DNA of 9,433 nucleotides from an uncultured Pseudomonadota bacterium (GCA_937967875.1 CALBTQ010000834.1:1-9433); one strand, 5' to 3'. Shown: positions 1-7,354, counted from the stretch's first letter. Numbers and translations: made by a program. The notes: generated from the sequence alone by a model not told the origin.

Positions 1-295
1 GGAAGTAGGAGACATACAATTGTTTCGTCGCAATTACACTTGTGTTGATTGTCAACCGCAATTTTACATTGGTGAGAGTTGAAGGCAGGTTGACAAATTG
101 CAGACCGCCGCTATCGGCTGTGGAATCGAAAATGAAATGAATTTTATTATCGGGGGTGCTGGGGCCGCTGGATTTAACGTATGAATTTCCGCCGATTATC
201 AGAGTTGCTTCGGCCAAGGCGACATCAGCGGAGAACATTGCGAAAAGAATCAAGGAAAGTAAGTAAGTAGGAAGAACGCATCTTATCACTCCCAT
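1..295 (-). CDS. Secreted protein of unknown function (N-terminal part, runs off left edge)
   Basis: Reading the minus strand from an ATG at 295-293 gives 98 codons with no stop up to the window edge, so the gene is partial. The first ~28 residues look like a Sec signal peptide: a short positive n-region (Arg5), a hydrophobic core YLLSLILFAMFSA, and an A-L-A cleavage site before EATLIIGGNSY. What follows is rich in Ser, Thr, Asn, Ile and Val with alternating hydrophobics, suggesting a beta-strand-rich exported protein. No family is recognised. The start is uncertain. ATG at 295 and GTG at 289 are in frame but have poor ribosome sites, whereas ATG at 281 has GGGAG seven bases upstream but reads only 18 codons before TGA. 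The gene is visibly AT-richer than its neighbours, which could reflect transfer or weak selection. It diverges from the plsC operon. Its reality rests on the open frame plus the signal peptide. Confidence 0.6.
   Translation of the reverse strand, partial: MGVIRCVLPTYLLSLILFAMFSADVALAEATLIIGGNSYVKSSGPSTPDNKIHFIFDSTADSGGLQFVNLPSTLTNVKLRLTINTSVIATKQLYVSYF
257..269. repeat. Tetranucleotide repeat (AAGT x3.25) in signal-peptide codons
   Basis: The plus strand carries AAGT three times plus one base; the gene strand reads TACTTACTTACTT. It lies in the codons for the signal peptide of the left-edge gene. Removing one 4-base unit would put ATG281, the start with the good ribosome site, into the frame that encodes the signal peptide, giving MRSSYLLSLILFAMFSADVA. 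Three units is short for a true phase-variable tract, so a fixed mutation or an assembly error is also possible. Confidence 0.5.
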
Positions 296-324
296 TCGAT
301 AGAGGACCGTCCAAGTCTGTATGC

Positions 325-353
325 ATTTTCTCTCCACCCTTGGTCTTTGTCAA
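325..353 (-). promoter_or_regulatory. Sigma-70-type promoter for the left-edge secreted gene
   Basis: On the minus strand a perfect -35 TTGACA (353-348) is followed after 17 bases by GAAAAT (330-325), a 4/6 match to the -10 consensus. Transcription would start near 318, leaving a leader of about 25-37 bases before the candidate starts. The -35 overlaps the -35 of the divergent promoter on the other strand. Confidence 0.45.
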
Positions 354-374
354 CAACGTTCTTATTCGAATAAT
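347..374 (+). promoter_or_regulatory. Sigma-70-type promoter for the plsC-rnj-ftsK operon
   Basis: TTGTCA (347-352, 5/6) and AATAAT (369-374, 5/6) are separated by 16 bases. Transcription from about 381 would give a leader of about 70 bases before plsC. The -35 shares bases with the minus-strand -35, so the two divergent promoters probably compete or share control. Confidence 0.45.
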
Positions 375-450
375 CGTTCAACAACCGACCATTGACCGGC
401 GCGGACGCTTCGCGGTACAACTGCGCATCAGGGGGGACGAGGAGCGATGC

Positions 451-1164
451 ATGCGATTGTTGCGCGCACTGGTTGCGCTGCCGGTGATATTCATTTCCGC
501 GTTTATTCTGCTTAGTTGCGTTTACATCATCGCTCCGTTCGATCCGCGCCGGGAAGCTTCCTATTACTTCGGCCGCGCCTGGATCTGGCTGGGTGCCAAG
601 ATGTTCGGCGTGCGCTTCGCGGTCGAGGGCGCCGAGAATGTGCCGCGCGACGGCACGGGGATCTTCGTCGCCAACCATACCAGCTATTTCGACGTGCACG
701 CGGTCTACAGCCACCTGACCGTGCCGGTGCGCTTTCTGGCGATGAAATCGCTGCTGAAGGTGCCGATCTTCGGAATATCCCTTTATGCCTTGGGGCATAT
801 CGTCATCGACCAGAAGGCCTCGCCGGAAAAACAGCACAAACAAATCGACCGCATGCACAAGCTGGCCGAGGACGGACACTTTCTGGCGATCTACCCCGGT
901 GGGGGCCGCGCGCAAAACCGCCGGCTCGGTCCGTGGAAAAAAGGCGCTTTTGTCTTGGCAATTCGCGCGCAAATTCCTATTATCCCCGTTGGTATATCCG
1001 GGGCGGCCCGCGTCCACGGCGTGGGTGATGTGTTGCCGCGCCCCGGGTTGATCACCATTCGTATTGGCCGGCCGATATCGACGTTGGGCATGACATACGA
1101 GGATCGCGATCGGTTGTTGCAGATGGCGCGAGCGGAAGTTGAGGAGCTGATCGTCGATGACTGA
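451..1164 (+). CDS. plsC: PlsC-like 1-acyl-sn-glycerol-3-phosphate acyltransferase
   Basis: A 237-residue lysophospholipid acyltransferase, the usual size for the family. Such enzymes move an acyl chain from acyl-ACP or acyl-CoA to lysophosphatidic acid at the inner membrane, making phosphatidic acid. Residues 4-28 form a membrane anchor. The catalytic HX4D motif is intact as NHTSYFD (His76, Asp81). Motif II is around AMKSLLKVPIFG (98-109) and motif IV is IPIIPVGISG (175-184). Motif III reads YPGGGRAQ (148-155) where the family normally has [FY]-P-E-G-[TS]-R, so the usual Glu is Gly; this may mean another acyl acceptor. ATG451 is chosen because GAGGAG (439-444) lies six bases upstream; the frame is open further upstream, but that extension lacks a ribosome site and contains the predicted promoter. 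It is first in an operon, and its end overlaps rnj by 8 bases. Family membership is firm; exact substrate is not. Confidence 0.85.
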   Translation: MRLLRALVALPVIFISAFILLSCVYIIAPFDPRREASYYFGRAWIWLGAKMFGVRFAVEGAENVPRDGTGIFVANHTSYFDVHAVYSHLTVPVRFLAMKSLLKVPIFGISLYALGHIVIDQKASPEKQHKQIDRMHKLAEDGHFLAIYPGGGRAQNRRLGPWKKGAFVLAIRAQIPIIPVGISGAARVHGVGDVLPRPGLITIRIGRPISTLGMTYEDRDRLLQMARAEVEELIVDD

Positions 1165-2812
1165 AAACGGGCAAGCGCTGAAAATCATTCCCCTGGGCGG
1201 TTTGGGCGAGATCGGCCTGAACATGATGGTATTGGAATTCCAAAACCGTCTGCTGCTGATCGACTGCGGGCTGATGTTCCCCGAGGACGACATGCTCGGG
1301 GTCGACATCGTCATCCCGGATTTCTCTTACCTCGAAGGACGCGAGGCCGACATCGAGGCGTTGATCCTGACCCACGGTCACGAAGATCACATCGGCGCGG
1401 TGCCCTACTTGCTGCGCCACCACCAACCGCTGTTGGTCGGCTCGAAGGTCACCCTCGCCTTTTTGCAGAACGCGCTGGAGGAGCACACGCTCGACGGCGA
1501 GGTGCGCACCGAGATCGTCAACCCGCGCGACGTGCGGCAGTTCGGGCCGTTCACCGTCGAATTCGTGAGCGTGAACCATTCGATGGTCGGCGGCTACGGC
1601 CTGGGCATCACCACCCCCGCCGGGCTGGTCGTGCACAGCGGCGACTACAAGCTCGATTTTTCGCCTCTCGACGGCGAACCGACCGACCTGAAAAAATTCG
1701 CCGAATTCGGCGAACGCGGCGTACTGCTGTTGATGAGCGATTCGACGAACATCGAGCGCGAAGGCTATACGGCCAGCGAGCGGGAAATCGGCGCAGAGAT
1801 GGAATCGCTGTTCCGCAACGCGCCGGGGCGCATTCTGATCACCAGCTTCGCCAGCAACATCCACCGCATTCAGCAGGTGTTCACCCTCGCCCAGCGCTTC
1901 GGGCGCAAGGTGCTGCTGTCGGGCAAGTCGATCGCCGACAATGTGGCCATCGCGCGCAAGCTGGGCGTGCTGCACGTGGAAAACCGCCTGCTGCTGCAGG
2001 TGCACGAACTGCCGCGCATGGCCAAAGAGAAAACGGTGATCCTGTGCACGGGCAGCCAGGGCGAGCCGATGAGCGTGCTGGCGCGCATCGCGGCGGGCAA
2101 CCACAAGCACATCAAGGTGCTCAAGGGCGACACGGTCGTGCTCTCGTCCAAGACGATCCCCGGCAACGAACGGGCGATCACCAGCGTGATCAACGAGCTG
2201 TACCGCCTGGGCGCGGAAGTGGTGTACGAGGGCATCAGCCGCATCCACACCAGCGGGCACGCGCACCGCGAGGAGCTCAAGCTGCTGCTGCAACTGACGC
2301 GGCCGGCGAATTTCATTCCGGTGCACGGCGAGTACCGCCACCTGGTGCAGCACGCCAAGCTGGCCCAGTCGATGGGCGTGACCAATACCCTGGTCATGGA
2401 AAACGGCGACGTGGCCGAGGTCAACGGCGGTCCGGCCGAGAAGATCGCGCGCATCGCCAGCGGCCGCGTGTACGTCGACGGGCACGGCGTGGGCGACGTG
2501 GGCAACATCGTGCTCACCGACCGCCGCATCCTGTCGGAAGACGGCACGATCACCTGCGCCATCGCCCACCGCGACGGCGTGATCGTTTCCGGTCCGCACT
2601 TCAAAAGCAAAGGGTTGGTGTACGAGCCCGATCATAAAGATCTGCTCGACGAGGCGCGCTGCGTCGTACTCGACACCCTGGCCGAACTCAAGAGCGACAA
2701 CGGCTTCGACATCAACACCGCCAAGTGGGAAATGACCCGCGCGATCCGGCGGCTGTTCAACAAACGCATCGGGCGGCGGCCGATCGTCATCCCGGTCATC
2801 ATGGAGGTGTAG
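1157..2812 (+). CDS. rnj: Ribonuclease J (metallo-beta-lactamase/beta-CASP RNase)
   Basis: A 551-residue RNase J, typical length. The family combines 5'-to-3' exonuclease and endonuclease activity in mRNA decay and rRNA maturation, using two zinc ions. The metallo-beta-lactamase core starts at IIPLGGLGEIGLN (10-22), carries the metal motif HGHEDH (73-78) with further likely ligands His141 and Asp163 (SGDYK), and closes with PVHGEYRHL (388-396; His390). The inserted beta-CASP domain spans roughly 200-370, with SDSTN (194-198), CTGSQGEP (297-304) and IHTSGHAH (363-370). The C-terminal ~100 residues form the small domain seen in RNase J, ending in a basic stretch. The start has GAGGAG (1141-1146) ten bases upstream, inside the end of plsC, so translation is probably coupled. 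ftsK begins on the base after its TAG stop. No key residue is missing. Confidence 0.95.
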   Translation: MTENGQALKIIPLGGLGEIGLNMMVLEFQNRLLLIDCGLMFPEDDMLGVDIVIPDFSYLEGREADIEALILTHGHEDHIGAVPYLLRHHQPLLVGSKVTLAFLQNALEEHTLDGEVRTEIVNPRDVRQFGPFTVEFVSVNHSMVGGYGLGITTPAGLVVHSGDYKLDFSPLDGEPTDLKKFAEFGERGVLLLMSDSTNIEREGYTASEREIGAEMESLFRNAPGRILITSFASNIHRIQQVFTLAQRFGRKVLLSGKSIADNVAIARKLGVLHVENRLLLQVHELPRMAKEKTVILCTGSQGEPMSVLARIAAGNHKHIKVLKGDTVVLSSKTIPGNERAITSVINELYRLGAEVVYEGISRIHTSGHAHREELKLLLQLTRPANFIPVHGEYRHLVQHAKLAQSMGVTNTLVMENGDVAEVNGGPAEKIARIASGRVYVDGHGVGDVGNIVLTDRRILSEDGTITCAIAHRDGVIVSGPHFKSKGLVYEPDHKDLLDEARCVVLDTLAELKSDNGFDINTAKWEMTRAIRRLFNKRIGRRPIVIPVIMEV

Positions 2813-5326
2813 TTGAAGGCACGCGAGCGGCAGGAAGGCGGCAAGGGCGCACGCAATTTTAATGAGATCGTCGGGCTCGGCTTCTTCCTGATGGCCGCGC
2901 TGGTCTTTCTCGCCCTGCTTTCCTACACGGTCAAGGATCCGTCGCTGAACACGGCGGTCATCCCGGAAACCGAGCCGACCAACCTCGCCGGCCGTCTGGG
3001 CTCGTACATGGCCGATCCGTTAGTGCAACTGGGCGGCTATGCCTCGGTGTTGGTGCCGGTCGTGCTGGCCGTGATCGGCTTTTTCTTCTTCACCGGCCGT
3101 CAGGTGAAAATGCGCGCAAGCCAGTTCATCGGTTACCTGCTGTTTCTCGCCACGTTGGCGACGATCCTCTCGATGGTCCTGCCCGAATCGGACGGCGGCC
3201 GCTCCGGCGGCGGCGAAATCGGCGGCGTGCTCGCCGATTGGCTGGGCATGGGCGTGGGCAAGATCGGCGGCCTGTTGGTGGCGCTGGCGCTGCTGGTGGT
3301 CAGTCTGATCGCCACGATCGATTTTTCCTTCGCGCGCAGCGGACGGTGGATCGGTCGCACCGCCGCGTCGGCCGGACAGTCGCTTATCGCCTGGTGGACT
3401 GTCCGCCGCGAACAGCGCCGGCGGCGGCAACGGCGCGACCAGAAGGAAGGCCCGATCAAATCGCCGCGCGAAGCGCCGATCATCCGCCTGGGCAAAGGCG
3501 AAAAAGAAGACGCCAAACCGGCCGCCGTCGAGGCCAAGCCGGCCAAGAAGCGCGACATGTCGGCCCCGGTGCGCACCACGCGCCTGCCCGATGAATCGCT
3601 GATCGCTCCGCCGGTCAAACCGCAACCGTCGGTTCAAAAGCCGATCGAACCCGCGCCGGTCGAACCCGCCCCGCCGGAAAAGCCCGCCGCCGCGCCGGTC
3701 GAAGCATCCGCCGCGCCAGCCAAGCCCAAGGAAAAAGCGCCCGCGCCGCTCAAGCGCGTCGAGCACGACCAGGTGACCATTCACGAACAGGCCGAAACCG
3801 AAGCGGCGCGGCAGATCTCCTTTTCCGGGCTGGCCGGCCAGTACGAACCGCCGCCGCTCAAGCTGTTTAAAACCAACGAGAACCTCGACGAGGAACTGGA
3901 TCGCGAAGCGCTGCTGGCCCAGTCGGTCACGCTGGAGAGCAAGCTCGAGACCTTCGGCGTCACCGGCCATGTGGTCGAAATCCACCCCGGTCCGGTGATC
4001 ACCATGTTCGAGTACGAGCCGTCGCCGGGCATCAAGGTCAGCCGCATCGCCAACCTTGACGACGACCTGGCCATGGCGCTGCAGGCCGAGAAAATCCGCA
4101 TCATCGCACCGATCCCCGGCAAGGGCGCGGTGGGCATCGAGATCCCCAGCCTGCGGCGGCAGATCGTCTACCTGCGCGAGATTCTGGAAAGCAAGGAATT
4201 CAACGAAGCCAAATCGCCGTTGACCGTCGCCTTCGGCAAAAACAGTCGCGGCGGTTCGTTCGTCGAAGACCTGACCAAGATGCCGCACCTATTGGTCGCG
4301 GGCACCACCGGCAGCGGCAAGAGCGTTTTCCTCAACGCGGTAATCATGTCGCTGATGTACAAATCCACGCCCGAACAGGTGCGCTTGTTGATGGTCGACC
4401 CCAAGCAGCTCGAGCTGGCGATGTACACCGACTGCCCGCACATGCTGCACCCGGTGATCGTCGAGCCGAAAAAGGCCGCGGTGATGCTGCGCTGGGCGGT
4501 GGCCGAAATGGAGGATCGCTACCGCAAGCTGGCCGAAGTGGGCGTGCGCAACATCGACAGCTACAACAAGAAGGTCGAGAAGATGCTGGCCAAGACGCCG
4601 CGCCGGGGCACGCTTACCGGCGAGGAAGCGCCCGACCTGCCCGAGCCGCTGCCCTACATCGTGCTGATCATCGACGAGCTGGCCGACCTGATGATGATCG
4701 CGGCCAAGGAGGTCGAGGAGTCGATCGCGCGGTTGGCGCAGATGGCGCGCGCGGCGGGCATCCACCTGATTCTGGCGACGCAGCGGCCCAGCGTCGACGT
4801 CATCACCGGCGTGATCAAGGCCAACTTCCCCAGCCGCATTTCCTTCCAGGTGCGCAGCCGCATCGACAGCCGCACGATTTTGGACGAAGGCGGCGCCAAC
4901 AACCTGCTGGGCTGGGGCGACGGTCTGTTCCTGCCGCCGGGCACGGCCAAGCTGACGCGCTTCCATGCCGCGTATGTCTCCGACGACGAAGTTCACGCGG
5001 CGGTCGAGTACCTCAAAAAGAAACACGCGCCGCCGGAATACGTGGAAATTCGCACCACCGCCGGCGACGACCTGCAGGACGCGCACATCGACGCCATCTC
5101 GCTGGGCGACGACGGCGGCGACGACGACGGGTTGTTCGACAAGGCGATCGAGATCGTCGCGCGCGACCGCAAAGCGTCGGTCAGCTACATTCAGCGCCGT
5201 TTGAAAATCGGTTACAACCGCGCCGCGCGGATCATCGAACGCATGGAGCAGGAAGGGCTGATCAGCCAGTCCGACGGCACCAGCCGGCCGCGCGAAATCT
5301 ACCTCCCCGAACGCGATTACGATTAA
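2813..5326 (+). CDS. ftsK: FtsK/SpoIIIE family DNA translocase
   Basis: An 837-residue septal DNA pump that moves chromosome ends and dimers through the closing division site by ATP hydrolysis. Four predicted membrane segments lie in the N-terminus (about 18-40, 72-94, 104-123, 145-170). A basic patch (RRRRQRRD) and a Pro/Ala/Lys-rich linker (about 200-330) follow. The motor domain holds Walker A GTTGSGKS (497-504), Walker B VLIIDELADL (617-626) and ATQRPSVDVITG (655-666). A short acidic spacer (751-773) precedes the winged-helix gamma domain (775-837), which in this family reads orienting DNA motifs. The start is TTG at 2813, directly after the rnj stop, with GGAGG (2803-2807) five bases upstream; the next in-frame ATG (residue 28) would cut into the first membrane segment. 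The linker is shorter than that of E. coli FtsK, giving a SpoIIIE-like size. Translation is probably coupled to rnj. Confidence 0.96.
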   Translation: MKARERQEGGKGARNFNEIVGLGFFLMAALVFLALLSYTVKDPSLNTAVIPETEPTNLAGRLGSYMADPLVQLGGYASVLVPVVLAVIGFFFFTGRQVKMRASQFIGYLLFLATLATILSMVLPESDGGRSGGGEIGGVLADWLGMGVGKIGGLLVALALLVVSLIATIDFSFARSGRWIGRTAASAGQSLIAWWTVRREQRRRRQRRDQKEGPIKSPREAPIIRLGKGEKEDAKPAAVEAKPAKKRDMSAPVRTTRLPDESLIAPPVKPQPSVQKPIEPAPVEPAPPEKPAAAPVEASAAPAKPKEKAPAPLKRVEHDQVTIHEQAETEAARQISFSGLAGQYEPPPLKLFKTNENLDEELDREALLAQSVTLESKLETFGVTGHVVEIHPGPVITMFEYEPSPGIKVSRIANLDDDLAMALQAEKIRIIAPIPGKGAVGIEIPSLRRQIVYLREILESKEFNEAKSPLTVAFGKNSRGGSFVEDLTKMPHLLVAGTTGSGKSVFLNAVIMSLMYKSTPEQVRLLMVDPKQLELAMYTDCPHMLHPVIVEPKKAAVMLRWAVAEMEDRYRKLAEVGVRNIDSYNKKVEKMLAKTPRRGTLTGEEAPDLPEPLPYIVLIIDELADLMMIAAKEVEESIARLAQMARAAGIHLILATQRPSVDVITGVIKANFPSRISFQVRSRIDSRTILDEGGANNLLGWGDGLFLPPGTAKLTRFHAAYVSDDEVHAAVEYLKKKHAPPEYVEIRTTAGDDLQDAHIDAISLGDDGGDDDGLFDKAIEIVARDRKASVSYIQRRLKIGYNRAARIIERMEQEGLISQSDGTSRPREIYLPERDYD

Positions 5327-5404
5327 CAAACCGCGCGAACGCGGCAATCGTTTCGAACGCTCAGTCCATTTATGAAAAAGAATCTATTCAAACACGGCAA
5401 TTCC

Positions 5405-5413
5405 TGTTATAAG
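5405..5413 (+). promoter_or_regulatory. Extended -10 promoter for the Asp-rich lipoprotein gene
   Basis: TG-T-TATAAG matches the extended -10 pattern TGnTATAAT with one mismatch. The region 17 bases upstream has only a weak -35 (TATTCA). Transcription near 5420 would leave about 45 bases before the ATG, which fits with GAGGAGG at 5449-5455. It supports the lipoprotein being its own transcription unit. The 138-base gap after ftsK holds nothing else convincing. Confidence 0.4.
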
Positions 5414-5464
5414 AACGCCTCGTACCGCCAGCGGGCAAACAATTTTCTGAGGAGGTATTCAGAA

Positions 5465-6421
5465 ATGAAAAGGACAATAAATATTTTTCTGCTGCTGGCC
5501 TTGATGGCCTTGATGATTTGCAGTGCGCTGGTTGCCGCCAATTGCGGCGATGATGATGACGACGATGACGACAACGATGATGCCGATGACGATGACAATG
5601 ACACCGGCGACGATGACGACGACACCGGCGACGACGATACCGGCGACGACGATACCGGCGACGACGATACCGGCGACGACGACACCGGCGACGACGACAC
5701 CGGCGACGACGACACCGGCGACGATGATACCGGCGACGACGACAGCACCATGGACGACCCGCCGACCGAGCCGATCACCATCCATGTGATCGACTTCCTC
5801 AGCGGCAGCAACCTGACCGGCGCCACCTGCGAGCTGGTCAATCGCTACACCGGCGAATCGTTCGAACCGGCGATCACGACCACCGCCGACACCAACGGTT
5901 TCTGCTTCTTCAACACGGTGGAGAAAAACGAACAGTACTCGGTGAAGTTCACCTTGAACAACTACGTGACCACCTACGCGTTCAATTACGATACGGTCAT
6001 GACCTGGGAATTCTCCCTGGTTTCGAACATCGCCCGGGCGAGCATTGCCGCGTTGCTGGGCGAAACCTTCGATCCCAGCAAGGGCATCGTGGGCGGCATC
6101 GTGCAGTACTACGATGACGTCACTCCGGCCGCCGAGGTTATCGGTTGCGCCGAAGTCACCAGCGACACCAGCCGGCCGACCTACTACATCGACGGCAGCG
6201 GCATGCCGACCACCAGCCGCACCAGCACCCATCCGAGCAACGGCTACTTCCTGATCACCAACGTGACGCCGGGCAACTACCTGCTCACCGCCGACACCGA
6301 CGGCGACGAAGAAGGGGCGATCGTGCCCCAGGTGTTCGCCGACTGCATCGTGTACGTGAACATCTACTACAAATCCTCGGAATACATGTCCAACCCGACT
6401 CCGGGCGGCTGCACGAAATAA
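5465..6421 (+). CDS. Asp-rich repeat lipoprotein with carboxypeptidase-regulatory-like/Ig-like domains
   Basis: A 318-residue predicted lipoprotein. A hydrophobic signal (INIFLLLALMALMICSALVA) ends in AANC, so Cys27 is the likely lipidated residue, although Asn before Cys is not typical. Residues 28-99 are almost entirely Asp with scattered Asn, Thr and Gly, and include eight perfect TGDDD repeats (54-93). This is a long acidic, probably unstructured and cation-binding stalk. After it come two probable beta-sandwich units resembling carboxypeptidase-regulatory-like domains: about 104-186 (ITIHVIDFLSGSNLTGATC, later TTADTNGFCFFNTV) and about 207-303 (SNGYFLITNVTPGNYLLTAD). The job is unknown; display on the cell surface is inferred. 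ATG5465 is chosen because GAGGAGG (5449-5455) lies nine bases upstream and the signal peptide starts there; an in-frame ATG at 5372 would add 31 residues with no signal-like features. It ends 17 bases before a strong terminator. Confidence 0.8.
   Translation: MKRTINIFLLLALMALMICSALVAANCGDDDDDDDDNDDADDDDNDTGDDDDDTGDDDTGDDDTGDDDTGDDDTGDDDTGDDDTGDDDTGDDDSTMDDPPTEPITIHVIDFLSGSNLTGATCELVNRYTGESFEPAITTTADTNGFCFFNTVEKNEQYSVKFTLNNYVTTYAFNYDTVMTWEFSLVSNIARASIAALLGETFDPSKGIVGGIVQYYDDVTPAAEVIGCAEVTSDTSRPTYYIDGSGMPTTSRTSTHPSNGYFLITNVTPGNYLLTADTDGDEEGAIVPQVFADCIVYVNIYYKSSEYMSNPTPGGCTK
5624..5743 (+). repeat. Eight in-frame 15-bp tandem repeats encoding TGDDD
   Basis: Eight head-to-tail copies of ACCGGCGACGACGAY. 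The copies differ only at third positions of Asp codons (GAC/GAT), so the peptide is identical in all eight. The 15-bp unit keeps frame, and gain or loss of copies would change stalk length by five residues. A related, longer unit (TGDDDDD) lies immediately upstream. Confidence 0.95.
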
Positions 6422-6438
6422 CGACACGCGATCAAACG

Positions 6439-6471
6439 AAAAAGGGGAGCGGATTTTCCGTTCCCCTTTTT
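6439..6471. terminator. Bidirectional intrinsic terminator between convergent genes
   Basis: The left arm AAAAAGGGGAGCGG pairs with the right arm CCGTTCCCCTTTTT around a five-base loop (ATTTT), with a single G-U pair. The stem is GC-rich and flanked by an A run on the left and a T run on the right, so it can end transcription from the lipoprotein gene (plus) and from mntP-speB (minus). It sits 17 bases after one stop and 19 before the other. Confidence 0.9.
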
Positions 6472-6490
6472 CCTTAAAATGTATTTCGGT

Positions 6491-7354
6491 TCACAAACAC
6501 CTTCGTCCGATGCACCGATAGATCAACCGGGCCGCCAGGAAATCCGAGGCCGGCCAGCCTTCGCGGGGAGCCAGTTCGACCACGTCCATCGCCACCACGT
6601 TACGGTTGGCGAACAGCCAGGCCAGCAAGTCGTCGACCTCCTGCCAGTACAGACCGTTGGGCTCGGGCGTGCCGGTGGCGGGCATGATCGACGGGTCGAA
6701 CGCGTCCAGGTCGATCGTCAGGTACACCGGGGCGCCCAGATGCTTGTCGGCGAACTCGATCATGCTCGCGCCGCGGCGGATCTCGTGGGCGTGCAGCACG
6801 TGCACCGGCAGCGTGGGAATGTCTTGCGCCTGTTCGAGGTCGTAACTGCGAATGCCCAACTGCACGGCCGGGGCGCGTTCGACGATCCGCCGCAACACGC
6901 AGGCGTGCGAATGCGGATCGTCGTGGTAACGGTCGCGCAGATCGGCGTGGGCGTCAAAGTGCAGCACGTGCACTTGCGGCCAGCGTTCGCTCACCGCTGC
7001 GAAAGGCGCCAGCGAAACGGTGTGTTCGCCGCCCAGAATCACCGGGAAGCGCCCGGCGTCCAGGTGCGCGCCCACGACCGGCGCATAGCGGTCGATCATC
7101 TCGGGCGCGCTGAGCGCGGACACTTGCTCGGGATCGTCGAGCGGATCGGCGCAGATGCCCACCCGGTAGGGCTCGGCGCGCAGCACTTCGTCGTACAATT
7201 CAACTTGCGTACTCGCTTCATGGATGGCCAGCGGGCCTAGCCCGGCGCCCGCGCCGTAGCTGACCGTATGCTCATAGGGAATCGAAACGATCGCCGCTTT
7301 GGCCGTTTCCGGCGCGGCATACTCTTCCGGAAGATCGAAAAAATTGACTTTCAT
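6491..7354 (-). CDS. speB: Agmatinase / arginase-family ureohydrolase
   Basis: A 287-residue ureohydrolase, standard length for agmatinase, which splits agmatine into putrescine and urea with two Mn2+ ions. All six metal ligands of the family are present: His111 in GGEHT, Asp134, His136 and Asp138 in FDAHADLRD, and Asp215 and Asp217 in TIDLDAFDP. The signature continues as MPATGTPEPNG (224-234), and VVELAP (258-263) near the end is also typical. Relatives acting on guanidinobutyrate, formiminoglutamate or guanidine share these motifs, so agmatine is the likeliest but not proven substrate. The start is ATG at 7354-7352, with a GGGG-containing site upstream; the longer open frame overlaps mntP and is not used. 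It follows mntP with an 8-base gap and is surely co-transcribed. No arginine decarboxylase, the usual agmatine source, is visible here. Confidence 0.88.
   Translation of the reverse strand: MKVNFFDLPEEYAAPETAKAAIVSIPYEHTVSYGAGAGLGPLAIHEASTQVELYDEVLRAEPYRVGICADPLDDPEQVSALSAPEMIDRYAPVVGAHLDAGRFPVILGGEHTVSLAPFAAVSERWPQVHVLHFDAHADLRDRYHDDPHSHACVLRRIVERAPAVQLGIRSYDLEQAQDIPTLPVHVLHAHEIRRGASMIEFADKHLGAPVYLTIDLDAFDPSIMPATGTPEPNGLYWQEVDDLLAWLFANRNVVAMDVVELAPREGWPASDFLAARLIYRCIGRRCL

Noticed and set aside
286..2635. Long minus-strand open frames antisense to plsC and rnj
   Set aside because: They mirror GC-rich codons of clear plus-strand genes, have His/Arg/Ala/Val-rich sequence without domains, and lack ribosome sites.
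5331..5344. Small hairpin CCGCG-CGAA-CGCGG after ftsK as a terminator
   Set aside because: Five-base-pair stem without a following T run; too weak to call.
3020..5347. Minus-strand open frames antisense to ftsK
   Set aside because: Low-complexity shadow translations; ftsK in the other frame has all family motifs.
5372..5464. Upstream in-frame start adding 31 residues to the lipoprotein
   Set aside because: The extension hides the signal peptide, has no ribosome site and overlaps the candidate promoter; ATG5465 has GAGGAGG.
5624..5743. Tandem repeats as a CRISPR array
   Set aside because: Units are 15 bp with no spacers, keep the reading frame and encode TGDDD.
5459..6427. Minus-strand 322-codon frame rich in VVVAG repeats
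   Set aside because: It is the reverse reading of the Asp repeat and has no start context; the plus-strand lipoprotein has signal peptide, ribosome site and terminator.
6479..7240. Plus-strand 253-codon frame
   Set aside because: Antisense to speB, whose metal-binding motifs are complete.
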